Positions 5,556 through 13,161 of a stretch of DNA of 18,773 bases are shown piece after piece. The notes beneath the pieces were generated by a model. The model was not told where the DNA came from. It searched no databases and was given only the letters and a program-made list of their open reading frames with translations. The stretch is from NCBI GenBank assembly GCA_937912025.1, contig CALDOZ010000006.1:1-18773 (forward strand), in the 5' to 3' direction. Positions within the stretch are counted from its first letter, which is position 1; each line of letters opens with the position of its first letter. The translations under genes and the position numbers were made by a program. The stretch is from an uncultured Clostridia bacterium (GTDB lineage: Bacteria > Bacillota > Clostridia > Christensenellales > Borkfalkiaceae).

Positions 5556-7346
5556 ATGAAAGTAAAGCATTTATCTATATTAATATTATCTATTTTGTGT
5601 GCGATATTTACGCTTGTTGGTTGTAACGATGCTAGCGAAAATCAATCACCAAAACAACAAATCACAGGAGTTACTTTTTCTGATGTGACTTATGATTACG
5701 ACGGGACTGAAAAAGTTGTTTTAATTGAAGGGACACTTCCAAAAGGGGTTAACGTTTCTTATGAAAACAATAAAAAGACAAATGCTGGCGAATATACGGC
5801 AATAGCAGTTCTTAGCGGAGATAATTATCAAACTTTACAATTAAGCGCAACATTAACTGTGCGTAAAATTGAAATTAGCGGAGTTAGTGTTTTAAATACT
5901 CAATTTGCTGATTATGACGGTGATGAGCATTTACCAGTTGTTGATGGAAATATACCTACAGGCGTTACAGTAAAATACTTGTTTGATGATAACGAAATTA
6001 CAGGCTTTTCAGAAATTGGTAAATATAATGTTAAAGTAGTCTTAACTGGTAACAATTATATTGAAAAAACGTTTAATTGTGAGTTTGAAATTAAGCTTAA
6101 TTTAACTTTATTAGCGCAAGAAGTTGTTGAATCTTTTGGAAGTACTCCAGAGCCTTGGAGTTTTTTTCCCCAATCTTTTACGCTTCAAAACAAGGTGCTT
6201 TCAAACATTCCAAGTTATGATAATTTTTATCAAGTAGCAAATATACCTACTAACGGAATAGGAAAGCAATTAAGCGTTGCCTATGACTTATTAAATAAAG
6301 CAACAAAGGCGTTATCTTACGTTCAACCCGTGTATTCGACAATGAATACTATAAAAAATCTTTATACAAATTATATAGACGATAACCCCGAAGAATATAA
6401 AAACTTTACCGCAAGTGCGGGTGGGTTTACGTTTACAATTGCTATCACCGAGTCACAGTACATATTGTCTGCAACAGTAAGTAGTATTGAAGTTGTAATT
6501 TATTCAAACGTGGAAAATCACATTTACGGAGCAAAAATTCAATTAAGAGACGACACCGTGTTAAAATACACCGTTGGCGAAAACTATTTAATGATTGCTC
6601 TTGACGTATTAGATACGGTAGCAACTCAAATTGAATTTATAAGAGAAGATAGTAACGTTTTAGGATACATGTATGAATATATCGTTGCAGGAGATAAAAC
6701 GCTTACTGCTACAAGCACTTTAATTCAAGTAGATTCAATTTATACAACGCTTATAGGAACAAAAGGGGATTTCATTCCGACTGCCGTTAGTAGAAATTGT
6801 GAAGTTTATCTAAATTCAACGGGAGAACTTGTAGGAACTGAAGTGCGCGAAGAATTAACTATTAGTGGTTTAACTTCTACTTACAATACTTTGTGGTATA
6901 CGCTAGACGATATAGCCGGAATAAACAGTATTAAAAAACTTGATGAAATGAATGGAACAAATGCAGATACTATTTATATAAACAATTCAACAGATACTAT
7001 TCATACAAAATTAGTTGGATTATCTGGTGGAAAGAAAATGGCGTCAAGACGATTTGATATTGAATTTAAAACTATGTATTTTTATTCATACAATCAAGAA
7101 AATGAAGAATATGAAAAAATTTCTTGTGAGATACCAATGGTTTTCATTCAAGAAGAGCAATTAGGTACTTTTGAAGAAGATTTTGAGAATGAAAATAGTA
7201 AAAGTTTGACCCAAAGCGTTACTATAAACGTGTCAAATGCAGATAAAAATGCAATTAACCACGGTTATTATACATTATTGCAAGCATATGATATTATTAA
7301 AGATAAGGTAACGTTCCAATCTATCAAAGATTATTGTAAGGCATAA
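5556..7346 (+). CDS. Large surface lipoprotein with two YDG/MBG-type Ig-like repeats
   Basis: The 596-residue product begins with a lipoprotein signal: a basic start, a hydrophobic stretch (residues 6-20) and the lipobox LVGC with Cys23, so the mature protein should be lipid-anchored on the outer face of the membrane. Residues about 36-104 and 107-182 are two related Ig-like repeats of the bacterial YDG/MBG style. Each has a YDG near its start (TYDYDG, ADYDG), a GVxVxY strand, and an ending GDNYQTL or GNNYIEK. The remaining 410 residues match nothing I recognise; they are polar and lack an anchor or catalytic motif. AGAGG lies 7 nt before the ATG, overlapping the end of the upstream gene. Extracellular binding is a reasonable guess from the repeats, but the ligand is unknown. 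Confidence 0.82.
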   Translation: MKVKHLSILILSILCAIFTLVGCNDASENQSPKQQITGVTFSDVTYDYDGTEKVVLIEGTLPKGVNVSYENNKKTNAGEYTAIAVLSGDNYQTLQLSATLTVRKIEISGVSVLNTQFADYDGDEHLPVVDGNIPTGVTVKYLFDDNEITGFSEIGKYNVKVVLTGNNYIEKTFNCEFEIKLNLTLLAQEVVESFGSTPEPWSFFPQSFTLQNKVLSNIPSYDNFYQVANIPTNGIGKQLSVAYDLLNKATKALSYVQPVYSTMNTIKNLYTNYIDDNPEEYKNFTASAGGFTFTIAITESQYILSATVSSIEVVIYSNVENHIYGAKIQLRDDTVLKYTVGENYLMIALDVLDTVATQIEFIREDSNVLGYMYEYIVAGDKTLTATSTLIQVDSIYTTLIGTKGDFIPTAVSRNCEVYLNSTGELVGTEVREELTISGLTSTYNTLWYTLDDIAGINSIKKLDEMNGTNADTIYINNSTDTIHTKLVGLSGGKKMASRRFDIEFKTMYFYSYNQENEEYEKISCEIPMVFIQEEQLGTFEEDFENENSKSLTQSVTINVSNADKNAINHGYYTLLQAYDIIKDKVTFQSIKDYCKA

Positions 7347-7349
7347 TTA

Positions 7350-7400
7350 TAAAGTTTAAAACAAGGTAGAGTTTCTTGCTCTACCTTGTTTTAAACTTTA
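7350..7400. terminator. Strong hairpin terminator of the lipoprotein operon
   Basis: A perfect 22-bp stem (7350-7371 with 7379-7400) and a 7-nt loop directly after the lipoprotein stop codon. The A-rich left arm and T-rich right arm make it symmetrical, so it may work in both directions. Confidence 0.8.
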
Positions 7401-7431
7401 GTTTTGAAATATTTAAATTAGATTTTGTATA

Positions 7432-7460
7432 TTGCAAAAAAAATTGTAATGTGGTATACT
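7432..7460 (+). promoter_or_regulatory. Promoter of the 7495-9253 gene pair
   Basis: TTGCAA (7432-7437), a 17-bp spacer ending in TGTGG (extended -10) and TATACT (7455-7460). The predicted start is near 7467. Confidence 0.72.
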
Positions 7461-7494
7461 TGCTAAAAGCAAAAAGTCAAAGGTAACGTGTTTT

Positions 7495-7824
7495 ATGAAA
7501 GAATTTATTATAAGTTTAATTATAGCAATAACTCTTATCGTTATAGGGGTTTTAAATACTCGCGGAAATATATCTACGCTTCATTCTTACCACAGAAAAC
7601 GTGTTTCAGAAGAAAATAGATTGCCGTTTGGTAGGTTGGTTGGTCTTGGAACGATTATAGTAGGCGTTGCAGTAATGATTTGTGGAGTTTTGTACTTAAT
7701 TGCATCTTATAACAATTCACAAACGTTAACTATTACAGGTACAGTAGTTTTAATTGTTGGAATTACTGTAGGGCTTGGAATATCTTTATATGCTATGATT
7801 AAATATAACAAAGGCATTTTTTAA
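7495..7824 (+). CDS. Small conserved membrane protein, three membrane segments
   Basis: A 109-residue protein with hydrophobic segments at about 3-20, 48-70 and 78-101. Between the first two lies a distinctive polar stretch, GNISTLHSYHRKRVSEE followed by NRLPFGRLVGLGTIIVG. I recall similar motifs in unnamed small membrane proteins of Clostridia, but I cannot give a family name with confidence. AAAGGT lies about 10 nt before the ATG. The next gene begins 16 bp downstream with its own good ribosome binding site, so the two form an operon. Function unknown. Confidence 0.78.
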   Translation: MKEFIISLIIAITLIVIGVLNTRGNISTLHSYHRKRVSEENRLPFGRLVGLGTIIVGVAVMICGVLYLIASYNNSQTLTITGTVVLIVGITVGLGISLYAMIKYNKGIF

Positions 7825-7840
7825 TTATTAAAGGAAGGTT

Positions 7841-9253
7841 ATGAAATTTATTGATGCTAAATTAGAGCCGTGGAGCGACGGCGAGTTTAATCAAATATAT
7901 TTAGACGAGTATTGCCAATATAAATGGTGGGAAAGTAATACTGAATACAAATACTTATACACTTGCGATAAAAATCTTAGCGATAATACTCCGCGCTTTT
8001 GCATAGCAGATTATTACGACGGAGATATAATTGGGTACTGTACTTGCGTTAAAAAAATTCTAAACGAAGATAAATACGGATTTAAAAAGTACGATTTCTA
8101 CGTTGATACTTTAGAATTTGCTCACGAGGGCGCAATTTTAGGTAACGCATCTAATCTCGTTAGTTATTACATTAGTTTTGCTAGGTATTTAGGCGCTAAA
8201 TTTATAAGAATTTCAACTAAAGAAGACTTTGACCGTTTTTATTTTTTAATTGCAGGTTTTGCAGAATATTACTTTGATGGGGACTGTTACGTTATTGAAA
8301 TTGAAGATGCTATCGAGTACGAAGAGTATATTCATTTACGCTCGTACGATACAGACGCTTTAACTTTTAGCGATTTATGCTTTTTAAACGCGCTCAACTA
8401 TAAAATAGAGCAAGATAAATGTTTAATTATAAATAATGGCGACGAGTTTAGTATTGATAGAAAAACTGCAAAAATTTCTATGCCAAGTTTTATTACAAAT
8501 GATAAAAGTGGCGATTTAATTTTTTGTAAAGAGCAATATCCGTTAGCCTTTTATATGAGTAGGTTTTTTGAAGAGGCGCGAAAACATACTTTAACTGTAA
8601 ACGTAGATATTCCAGATATTCCTTTTAAGTTTGCATATTTAGGAAATGAACTTTTAATATGTTTTAAAGATTTTACTCAAGATAAAAACGTGTTTGATAT
8701 TTTATATAAAATAAGCAAACACGTTAAGTTTAAAAATTATAGAGTTATAAACGCTTGGTATAGCGAAGAGTTTTATAATCTTGGCGCAGTTTATTCTAAT
8801 AGGGTATTATTTAACGATTTGTTTAATGCAAGATTATCTCTTGATAGCGATAAATATACGTTATACGCTCCATCATCACTAATTGAAAAAAATGCTCAGT
8901 TCAACAATAATTTAGAGCAGTCAATTTGTTTTGAAATTAATTTAGGTGGCAAAAACGCTATGTTTAAGCAAATAAAAATACTTTTTAAAAGCGGTAAAGC
9001 GTTAGTTACTTTATTTAACGGCGAGCAAAAGTACTATGATATAAACGCGCTAAAATATATAAAAATTTTAGAAAGAGCGCATTTTTGCAATTGGCAAAAT
9101 AATTACTTGGGCGACGCTAATAACGATTGGCTGTCGTGGGACGTTACTTTATGGCTTGAAAATCAAACGTTTAACTATAAAGGCATAAATAAAACCCCTA
9201 AAATTTGGGATTATTTTATTGGCGAATTAATAGAAGATTTCATTAGCAAATAA
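7841..9253 (+). CDS. Uncharacterised 470-residue protein, possible acetyltransferase-like N-terminus
   Basis: No signal peptide or membrane segment. The N-terminal 160 residues vaguely resemble a GNAT fold: a strand RFCIADYYDGDIIGYCTCV at about 51-69, then a buried strand and helix (YDFYVDTLEFAHE, LVSYYISFARYLGAKFIRIS). However, I do not see the acetyl-CoA-binding Q/RxxGxG/A loop, so activity is doubtful. The last 100 residues form a separate domain of alternating strands ending WLSWDVTLWLENQTFNYKG, then NKTPKIWDYFIGELIEDFI. That G-x-N-x-x-P-x-x-W pattern is one I associate with unnamed clostridial proteins. The gene follows the 109-residue membrane protein by 16 bp, with AAGGAAGG before the ATG, and ends at a strong terminator. 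Confidence 0.7.
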   Translation: MKFIDAKLEPWSDGEFNQIYLDEYCQYKWWESNTEYKYLYTCDKNLSDNTPRFCIADYYDGDIIGYCTCVKKILNEDKYGFKKYDFYVDTLEFAHEGAILGNASNLVSYYISFARYLGAKFIRISTKEDFDRFYFLIAGFAEYYFDGDCYVIEIEDAIEYEEYIHLRSYDTDALTFSDLCFLNALNYKIEQDKCLIINNGDEFSIDRKTAKISMPSFITNDKSGDLIFCKEQYPLAFYMSRFFEEARKHTLTVNVDIPDIPFKFAYLGNELLICFKDFTQDKNVFDILYKISKHVKFKNYRVINAWYSEEFYNLGAVYSNRVLFNDLFNARLSLDSDKYTLYAPSSLIEKNAQFNNNLEQSICFEINLGGKNAMFKQIKILFKSGKALVTLFNGEQKYYDINALKYIKILERAHFCNWQNNYLGDANNDWLSWDVTLWLENQTFNYKGINKTPKIWDYFIGELIEDFISK

Positions 9254-9286
9254 AAAATAAGCAACCGTAAAGGTTGCTTATTTTTT
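9252..9286. terminator. Bidirectional terminator between converging transcripts
   Basis: A 15-bp stem (9252-9266 with 9272-9286), a 5-nt loop, T residues on the right and A residues on the left. It can end the 7495-9253 operon on the plus strand and the tRNA operon on the minus strand, whose last gene ends at 9287. Confidence 0.85.
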
Positions 9287-9361
9287 TGGAGGCGCCACCC
9301 GGATTTGAACCGGGGAGTGAAGGTTTTGCAGACCTTGGCCTTACCGCTTGGCTATAGCGCC
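9287..9361 (-). tRNA. tRNA-Cys (anticodon GCA)
   Basis: 75 nt including an encoded CCA end. The acceptor GGCGCTA pairs with TGGCGCC, the anticodon loop is CTGCAAA (GCA), and the T loop is a normal TTCAAAT. It is the last gene of the minus-strand tRNA operon. Confidence 0.95.
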
Positions 9362-9364
9362 ATA

Positions 9365-9440
9365 TGGAGCGGGAAACGGGACTCGGACCCGCGACAACTG
9401 CCTTGGCAAGGCAGTGCTCTACCAACTGAGCTACTCCCGC
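9365..9440 (-). tRNA. tRNA-Gly (anticodon GCC) with unusual T loop
   Basis: 76 nt including an encoded CCA end. The acceptor GCGGGAG pairs with TTCCCGC, the anticodon loop is TTGCCAA (GCC), and the D loop keeps GG (AGTTGGTA). The T stem GCGGG/CCCGT encloses TCCGAGT, so position 55 is C instead of the almost universal U. The middle gene of three, it is separated from the neighbours by 3 and 6 bp. Confidence 0.93.
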
Positions 9441-9446
9441 ATTAAA

Positions 9447-9522
9447 TGGTGGGAATTACAGGGCTCGAACCTGTGACATCCTGCTTGTAAGGCAGACGCT
9501 CTCCCAACTGAGCTAAACTCCC
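9447..9522 (-). tRNA. tRNA-Val (anticodon TAC)
   Basis: 76 nt including an encoded CCA end. The acceptor GGGAGTT pairs with AATTCCC, the anticodon loop is CTTACAA (TAC), and the T loop is a normal TTCGAGC. It is the first gene of the operon. Confidence 0.95.
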
Positions 9523-9541
9523 ATTTCTTTAGTGCCTTACT

Positions 9542-9570
9542 ACTATACCAAATTAAATGCTAAAAAGCAA
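9542..9570 (-). promoter_or_regulatory. Promoter of the Val-Gly-Cys tRNA operon
   Basis: On the minus strand: TTGCTT (9565-9570), a 17-bp spacer ending in TGG, and TATAGT (9542-9547). The start site would be near 9535, about 13 nt before tRNA-Val. Confidence 0.75.
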
Positions 9571-9633
9571 GCGTTTTAAAGTCATTTTTTTAAATTTTAT
9601 ATTAGAATAAATTAAAAAACCTTAAAATGTTTG

Positions 9634-9662
9634 TTGCGATAAAAATTCTATTGTGATAAAAT
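9634..9662 (+). promoter_or_regulatory. Promoter of the MFS transporter gene
   Basis: TTGCGA (9634-9639), a 17-bp spacer ending in TGTGA (extended -10) and TAAAAT (9657-9662). The leader is only about 23 nt. Confidence 0.65.
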
Positions 9663-9691
9663 AGGGGTGTTGATTTTTTTTGGAGGCTATG

Positions 9692-10957
9692 ATGGCAACG
9701 GTTCTTTCTAAAAACGATAAACGCGTTAAAATAGGGTGCTACGCTACTAACGTTTCAATGGCGGTTATGGGCAATTTATCGGCATTACTATTTTTAACTT
9801 TTCGTTTAGAGTATAATATATCATATTCACTTCTTGGCTTATTAGTACTAATAAATTTCTTTACTCAACTTATAATTGACTTGATTTTTTCATTTTTCTC
9901 TAATAAGTTTAATATTCCCAAAGTAATTAAAACAATGCCGTACATTACTATTATAGGTATGCTTATTTACGCTTTATGGCCGTTTGTTTTTCCAAACAAC
10001 GTCTACGTTGGCTTAGTTATAGGCACTATAATATTTTCCGCCGCTAACGGTTTAGCGGAAGTGTTAATTAGTCCTACTATCGCCGCTTTACCAAGTGATA
10101 ATCCTGAACACGAAATGAGTAAACTTCATTCAATATATGCTTGGGGCGTTGTTGGAGTAGTCGTTTTCTGCGCGTTATTTTTTGCAATCTTTAAAAGAGA
10201 AAATTGGCAATGGCTAACAATTATTTTAATGATTATACCGTTGTTTAGCGCAATAGCATTTTCAACGGTAAAACTCCCCGAAATGCAAAATGATGCAAAA
10301 ACTCTTGAAGTAAAAGACCTTGTTAAAAACAAACAATTATGGGTGTGTTTTATAGGTATTTTCTTAGGCGGAGCAAGTGAAATAGTAATGGCGCAATGGA
10401 GTTCAAGTTATCTTGAACAAGCCTTAGGAATAGAAAAGATTTGGGGTGATATTTTCGGTGTTGCGTTATTTTCTATTATGCTTGGGCTTGGTAGAACGAT
10501 ATATGCAAAATATGGTAAAAACGTAGAAAAAGTTATGTTTATAGGCGCGATAGGCGCAACCGTTTGTTATCTTGTTGCCGTATTTACTCCGCTTGCTATT
10601 TTTGGACTTCTCGCGTGTGGCTTTACTGGGTTATTTGTTGCAATGATGTGGCCAGGTAGTTTAATAGTCGTTCAAGAGCGCATACCTTTGGGTGGAGTAT
10701 TTATATTTGCAATGATGGCGGCAGGTGGAGATATGGGCGCGGCGTTAGCGCCTCAACTCGTTGGCGTTATAACGGACGCAATATCTTTAAGCCCTCAAAT
10801 GATAGAATTAGCGTCAAGTATGAACGTTCAAATTGAAGTGCTTGCAATGAAAGCAGGTATGCTTGTCGGCGTATTTTTCCCGTTAGTTGCAATATTTATT
10901 TACCTATATCAAATGAAAACTAAAAAACGTTTTACCTTGCTAAACGAAACTAAATAA
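9692..10957 (+). CDS. Major facilitator superfamily (MFS) transporter
   Basis: A 421-residue protein with about 12 hydrophobic segments in two halves joined by a polar central loop (KLPEMQNDAKTLEVKDLVK, followed by NKQLW at about residues 202-218), as in MFS secondary transporters. No charged signature identifies the substrate. The second half carries GCxGLFVAMMWPGSLIV and GGDMGAALAPQLVGVITD, recalling the sugar-porter-like FucP group, but this is weak. The ATG at 9692 has GGAGG 5 nt upstream; ATG 9689 is only 2 nt from that site, and TTG 9680 lies before it. The gene is a single transcription unit with a terminator at 10965, converging on rsmE. Confidence 0.85.
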   Translation: MATVLSKNDKRVKIGCYATNVSMAVMGNLSALLFLTFRLEYNISYSLLGLLVLINFFTQLIIDLIFSFFSNKFNIPKVIKTMPYITIIGMLIYALWPFVFPNNVYVGLVIGTIIFSAANGLAEVLISPTIAALPSDNPEHEMSKLHSIYAWGVVGVVVFCALFFAIFKRENWQWLTIILMIIPLFSAIAFSTVKLPEMQNDAKTLEVKDLVKNKQLWVCFIGIFLGGASEIVMAQWSSSYLEQALGIEKIWGDIFGVALFSIMLGLGRTIYAKYGKNVEKVMFIGAIGATVCYLVAVFTPLAIFGLLACGFTGLFVAMMWPGSLIVVQERIPLGGVFIFAMMAAGGDMGAALAPQLVGVITDAISLSPQMIELASSMNVQIEVLAMKAGMLVGVFFPLVAIFIYLYQMKTKKRFTLLNETK

Positions 10958-10964
10958 ATTAAAG

Positions 10965-10997
10965 CGCCCTTGCATTACTTAGCAAGGGCGTATTTTT
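10965..10997. terminator. Terminator between MFS gene and rsmE
   Basis: A 9-bp GC-rich stem (CGCCCTTGC at 10965-10973 with GCAAGGGCG at 10982-10990), an 8-nt loop and a T-rich tail. It lies between converging genes; A residues on its left flank may let it also serve rsmE. Confidence 0.82.
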
Positions 10998-11024
10998 ATA
11001 CAAATTATATTTACAAGTTATTTA

Positions 11025-11768
11025 TTACGAAAGGAACGTTTCAGCGTATAGCATTAGCATTGATAAAGTCGTAATAGCCGCCGTTTCAGTTCTTAAAATG
11101 CGTTTACCAAGTGAAATAATTTTAGCGCCTATTTGCTCGCAAGCGTCAACTTCGCTTTGCTCAAATCCGCCTTCAGGACCAATAAATATTCCAACGTTCA
11201 TACCGCGCTTTATTTGTTTTAGCGCGTTTAAAGTAGCCGACATACCTTCTTTATTTTCATACGGTAAAATTACAAGGTCAAGTTGTTTTGACTTTTCAAG
11301 CGCTTGATTAAAGGTTAAAACTTGGCTTACCGTAGGAATAACGTTTCGCTTACTTTGTTTAGCGGCGCTTTCAGAAATTGATTGCCATCTTGAAATTTTG
11401 CCGTCCGCTTTTTTACCGTCTAACTTAACTATTGAGCGTTTTGTTTCAACGGGGATAATTTCGTAAACTCCAAGTTCAACCGCCTTTTGAATAATAAGTT
11501 CCATTTTATCGCTTTTAGGTAGACCTTGGAAAAGATAAACGTTTATAGGTAGGTTAGTTTGGTTGCAGTTTTCGCTTATAATTTGGGCAACAATTTCACT
11601 TTTAGTAACGTCAGTAATTTTACATAAACTGCTAACGCTATTATAACTTATTAAAAACTCATCGCCAACGCGCATTCGCAAAACGTTTTTAGCATGGTTA
11701 AAATTTTCGCCTGACAAATAAATTTCATTGCCGTTAATACTGTTTTTATCAATAAAAAAATTATACAT
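11025..11768 (-). CDS. rsmE: 16S rRNA m3U1498 methyltransferase RsmE
   Basis: RsmE uses S-adenosylmethionine to methylate N3 of U1498 in the decoding region of 16S rRNA on the assembled 30S subunit. The 247-residue length is normal. The N-terminal PUA-like domain (about 1-70) contains HAKNVLRMRVGDEF. The SPOUT catalytic domain (about 73-245) has KMELIIQKAVELGV (88-101), the SESAAKQSKR stretch (132-141), and the knot motifs FIGPEGGF (195-202) and SLGKRILRTETAA (219-231), all intact. AAGGAAG lies just upstream of the ATG at 11768. In many Bacillota rsmE follows prmA; here it stands alone with its own promoter. Confidence 0.95.
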   Translation of the reverse strand: MYNFFIDKNSINGNEIYLSGENFNHAKNVLRMRVGDEFLISYNSVSSLCKITDVTKSEIVAQIISENCNQTNLPINVYLFQGLPKSDKMELIIQKAVELGVYEIIPVETKRSIVKLDGKKADGKISRWQSISESAAKQSKRNVIPTVSQVLTFNQALEKSKQLDLVILPYENKEGMSATLNALKQIKRGMNVGIFIGPEGGFEQSEVDACEQIGAKIISLGKRILRTETAAITTLSMLMLYAETFLS

Positions 11769-11786
11769 AATAAACTTCCTTATGTA

Positions 11787-11815
11787 ATTATAACAAATAT
11801 TGAGTAAAAAAACAA
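11787..11815 (-). promoter_or_regulatory. rsmE promoter
   Basis: On the minus strand: TTGTTT (11810-11815), a 17-bp spacer ending in TGT, and a perfect TATAAT (11787-11792). Confidence 0.75.
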
Positions 11816-11830
11816 CGGTTATTGAAAATT

Positions 11831-11976
11831 AACTTAAAGTTGACAAGTTTTTTTGCTATGCAACTTTTAGTTAGCAAAAAAATCAAAAAATTGGGTAAAA
11901 AATTTAAAAAATAGCCAAAATATCAAATATTTTTGAAAATGTAAACTTATAGTTAACAAAATGTAAATGTATGGTT
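11831..11976. promoter_or_regulatory. Repeated AACT-N3-AGTT palindromes, candidate operators
   Basis: Three copies of the 11-bp palindrome AACT-N3-AGTT at 11831-11841, 11862-11872 and 11944-11954 (centres TAA, TTT and TAT), plus a degraded fourth copy, AATGTATGGTT, at 11966-11976. They fill the divergent spacer between the rsmE promoter and the XRE gene promoter. The last pair is 22 bp apart, about two helical turns, and abuts the -35 at 11978, so it may be read either as inverted repeats or as direct repeats of an AGTT core. The binding factor is unknown; the adjacent XRE regulator is the obvious candidate. Confidence 0.5.
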
Positions 11977-11977
11977 G

Positions 11978-12006
11978 TTGATTTTAGTTTTTAGCTATGT
12001 TACAAT
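11978..12006 (+). promoter_or_regulatory. Promoter of the membrane-anchored XRE gene
   Basis: TTGATT (11978-11983), a 17-bp spacer ending in TATGT (extended -10) and TACAAT (12001-12006). The start site near 12013 gives a leader of about 125 nt. Confidence 0.72.
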
Positions 12007-12012
12007 GATGAC

Positions 12013-12138
12013 AGTTAAAAACTTACCGGTAAAGTAATTAACACAATCATAAAAAGCATTGTTAACGTCGCGCGAACTATCATGCGCGGTCTAATAACAA
12101 TATACTTTTACTTATTTATTAATAAAAGGAGAAAAACT
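12013..12138 (+). promoter_or_regulatory. Structured leader of the membrane-anchored XRE gene
   Basis: It contains a perfect 10-bp palindrome, TTACCGGTAA (12023-12032), just after the predicted start site and possibly an operator. It also holds a GC-rich hairpin: CGCGCG (12069-12074) against TGCGCG (12083-12088), loop of about 8 nt, unusual in such an AT-rich spacer. No T run follows the hairpin, so it is not an intrinsic terminator. No known riboswitch was recognised. Confidence 0.4.
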
Positions 12139-13125
12139 ATGATATTTGCTGACAAACTCATGATGCTCAGAAAAAAGAAAGGGTATTCACAAGACCAACT
12201 CGCCGACGAGTTAGACGTTTCTCGTCAAGCGGTATATAAATGGGAAACGGGCGCGAACTTTCCGGAAATGGATAAAATTAAATTGATGGCTGAATTATTT
12301 AAAGTGTCTTTCGACGTTTTACTTGATGATAATAAAGATTTAGATGACGAAGTTGCCGTAACGTCAAACAAACCACAACGTATTCGTTCCGTGTTTAATT
12401 CGGGTAATGAAATTAACCCTGATGAAAAAGGAGACCTTGACCACGGTTACGCTAAAGGTAGAAAATTTTTCAATAAACAAGGAGATAAATATTTTAAAGC
12501 GCTTTTTGAAGAAAGTGAAAACGATTTAAAATCAAAAGGTTACGACGATATTAAATTAATTACTTCCGATTATATAATATTTTTCTTTAACGACAGCGTT
12601 AATAAGACTATAGGCTTTTATTTTGACGGGGCAGAGCAATTTGTGTGTCCTTATGAAAATATTATTGAAGTTAAAACGTCAAAAATAATGGCGAATAGTT
12701 TTAATTGGAAGTTAACGATTAATTATAGAAATGAAAATTCCGTTTCAACGTATGAGTTGACGCTTCGCCCAAGTTTAGGCTATCATATTAAAAGCAATAG
12801 CAAAATGTATAAAACTGCTGAAGACGTTGAAATGTGGATGGGGATTATATCAAAACAAATTGAAACGTCGTTAAATTACATTATTGATAAAATCCGCGCA
12901 ATTCAAATTTTAGCTAACGATTTAAAACGCACTATGGAACTTCCTGAAATCGACGTTGAAAAATATAAACAAAATTTAGTAGTTGCAAATGAAAAGAAAG
13001 AAAAAGAAATGGCTCGCCTTGCTGAAGAACTTGTCGTTTTAAAAAAGCAACGTTTAGTTAAAGGCTTAATAAAATGGGGAATTATAGGTGTTGCACTGTT
13101 AGTTTTGATAATTTTAATGCTTTAA
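12139..13125 (+). CDS. XRE-family regulator with C-terminal membrane anchor
   Basis: A 328-residue protein. Residues about 3-60 are a clear Cro/C1-type HTH (MLRKKKGYSQDQLADELD, then VSRQAVYKWETG, then FPEMDKIKLMAELFKVSFDVLL), similar to many Bacillota regulators that end in transmembrane segments. The middle (about 110-265) is a soluble region with several beta strands that I do not recognise. Residues about 270-305 are highly charged and probably coiled coil (NEKKEKEMARLAEELVVLKK). The last 20 residues (about 309-327) form one membrane segment. The ATG at 12139 has AAGGAG upstream; an in-frame ATG at 12082 lacks one and lies in the leader hairpin. It is likely autoregulated through the palindromes upstream, which is inference. 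Confidence 0.85.
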   Translation: MIFADKLMMLRKKKGYSQDQLADELDVSRQAVYKWETGANFPEMDKIKLMAELFKVSFDVLLDDNKDLDDEVAVTSNKPQRIRSVFNSGNEINPDEKGDLDHGYAKGRKFFNKQGDKYFKALFEESENDLKSKGYDDIKLITSDYIIFFFNDSVNKTIGFYFDGAEQFVCPYENIIEVKTSKIMANSFNWKLTINYRNENSVSTYELTLRPSLGYHIKSNSKMYKTAEDVEMWMGIISKQIETSLNYIIDKIRAIQILANDLKRTMELPEIDVEKYKQNLVVANEKKEKEMARLAEELVVLKKQRLVKGLIKWGIIGVALLVLIILML

Positions 13126-13161
13126 CGAGATAAAAATATCCTTCTAAATTCAATTATATAA

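Noticed and set aside
3683..7400. A complete integrative island with integrase at ssrA
   Set aside because: No recombinase gene and no third repeat copy is present; only the 744-bp cassette is bounded by repeats.
9243..9425. Minus-strand open frame of 60 codons
   Set aside because: It lies over two tRNA genes and a terminator; no coding signal.
11949..11980. LytTR-type direct repeats before the XRE promoter
   Set aside because: The 22-bp spacing fits, but the two 9-mers match the LytTR consensus poorly, and the palindromic reading is simpler.
12082..12138. Upstream ATG extending the XRE regulator
   Set aside because: No ribosome binding site, overlap with the leader hairpin, and the HTH begins properly after the ATG at 12139.
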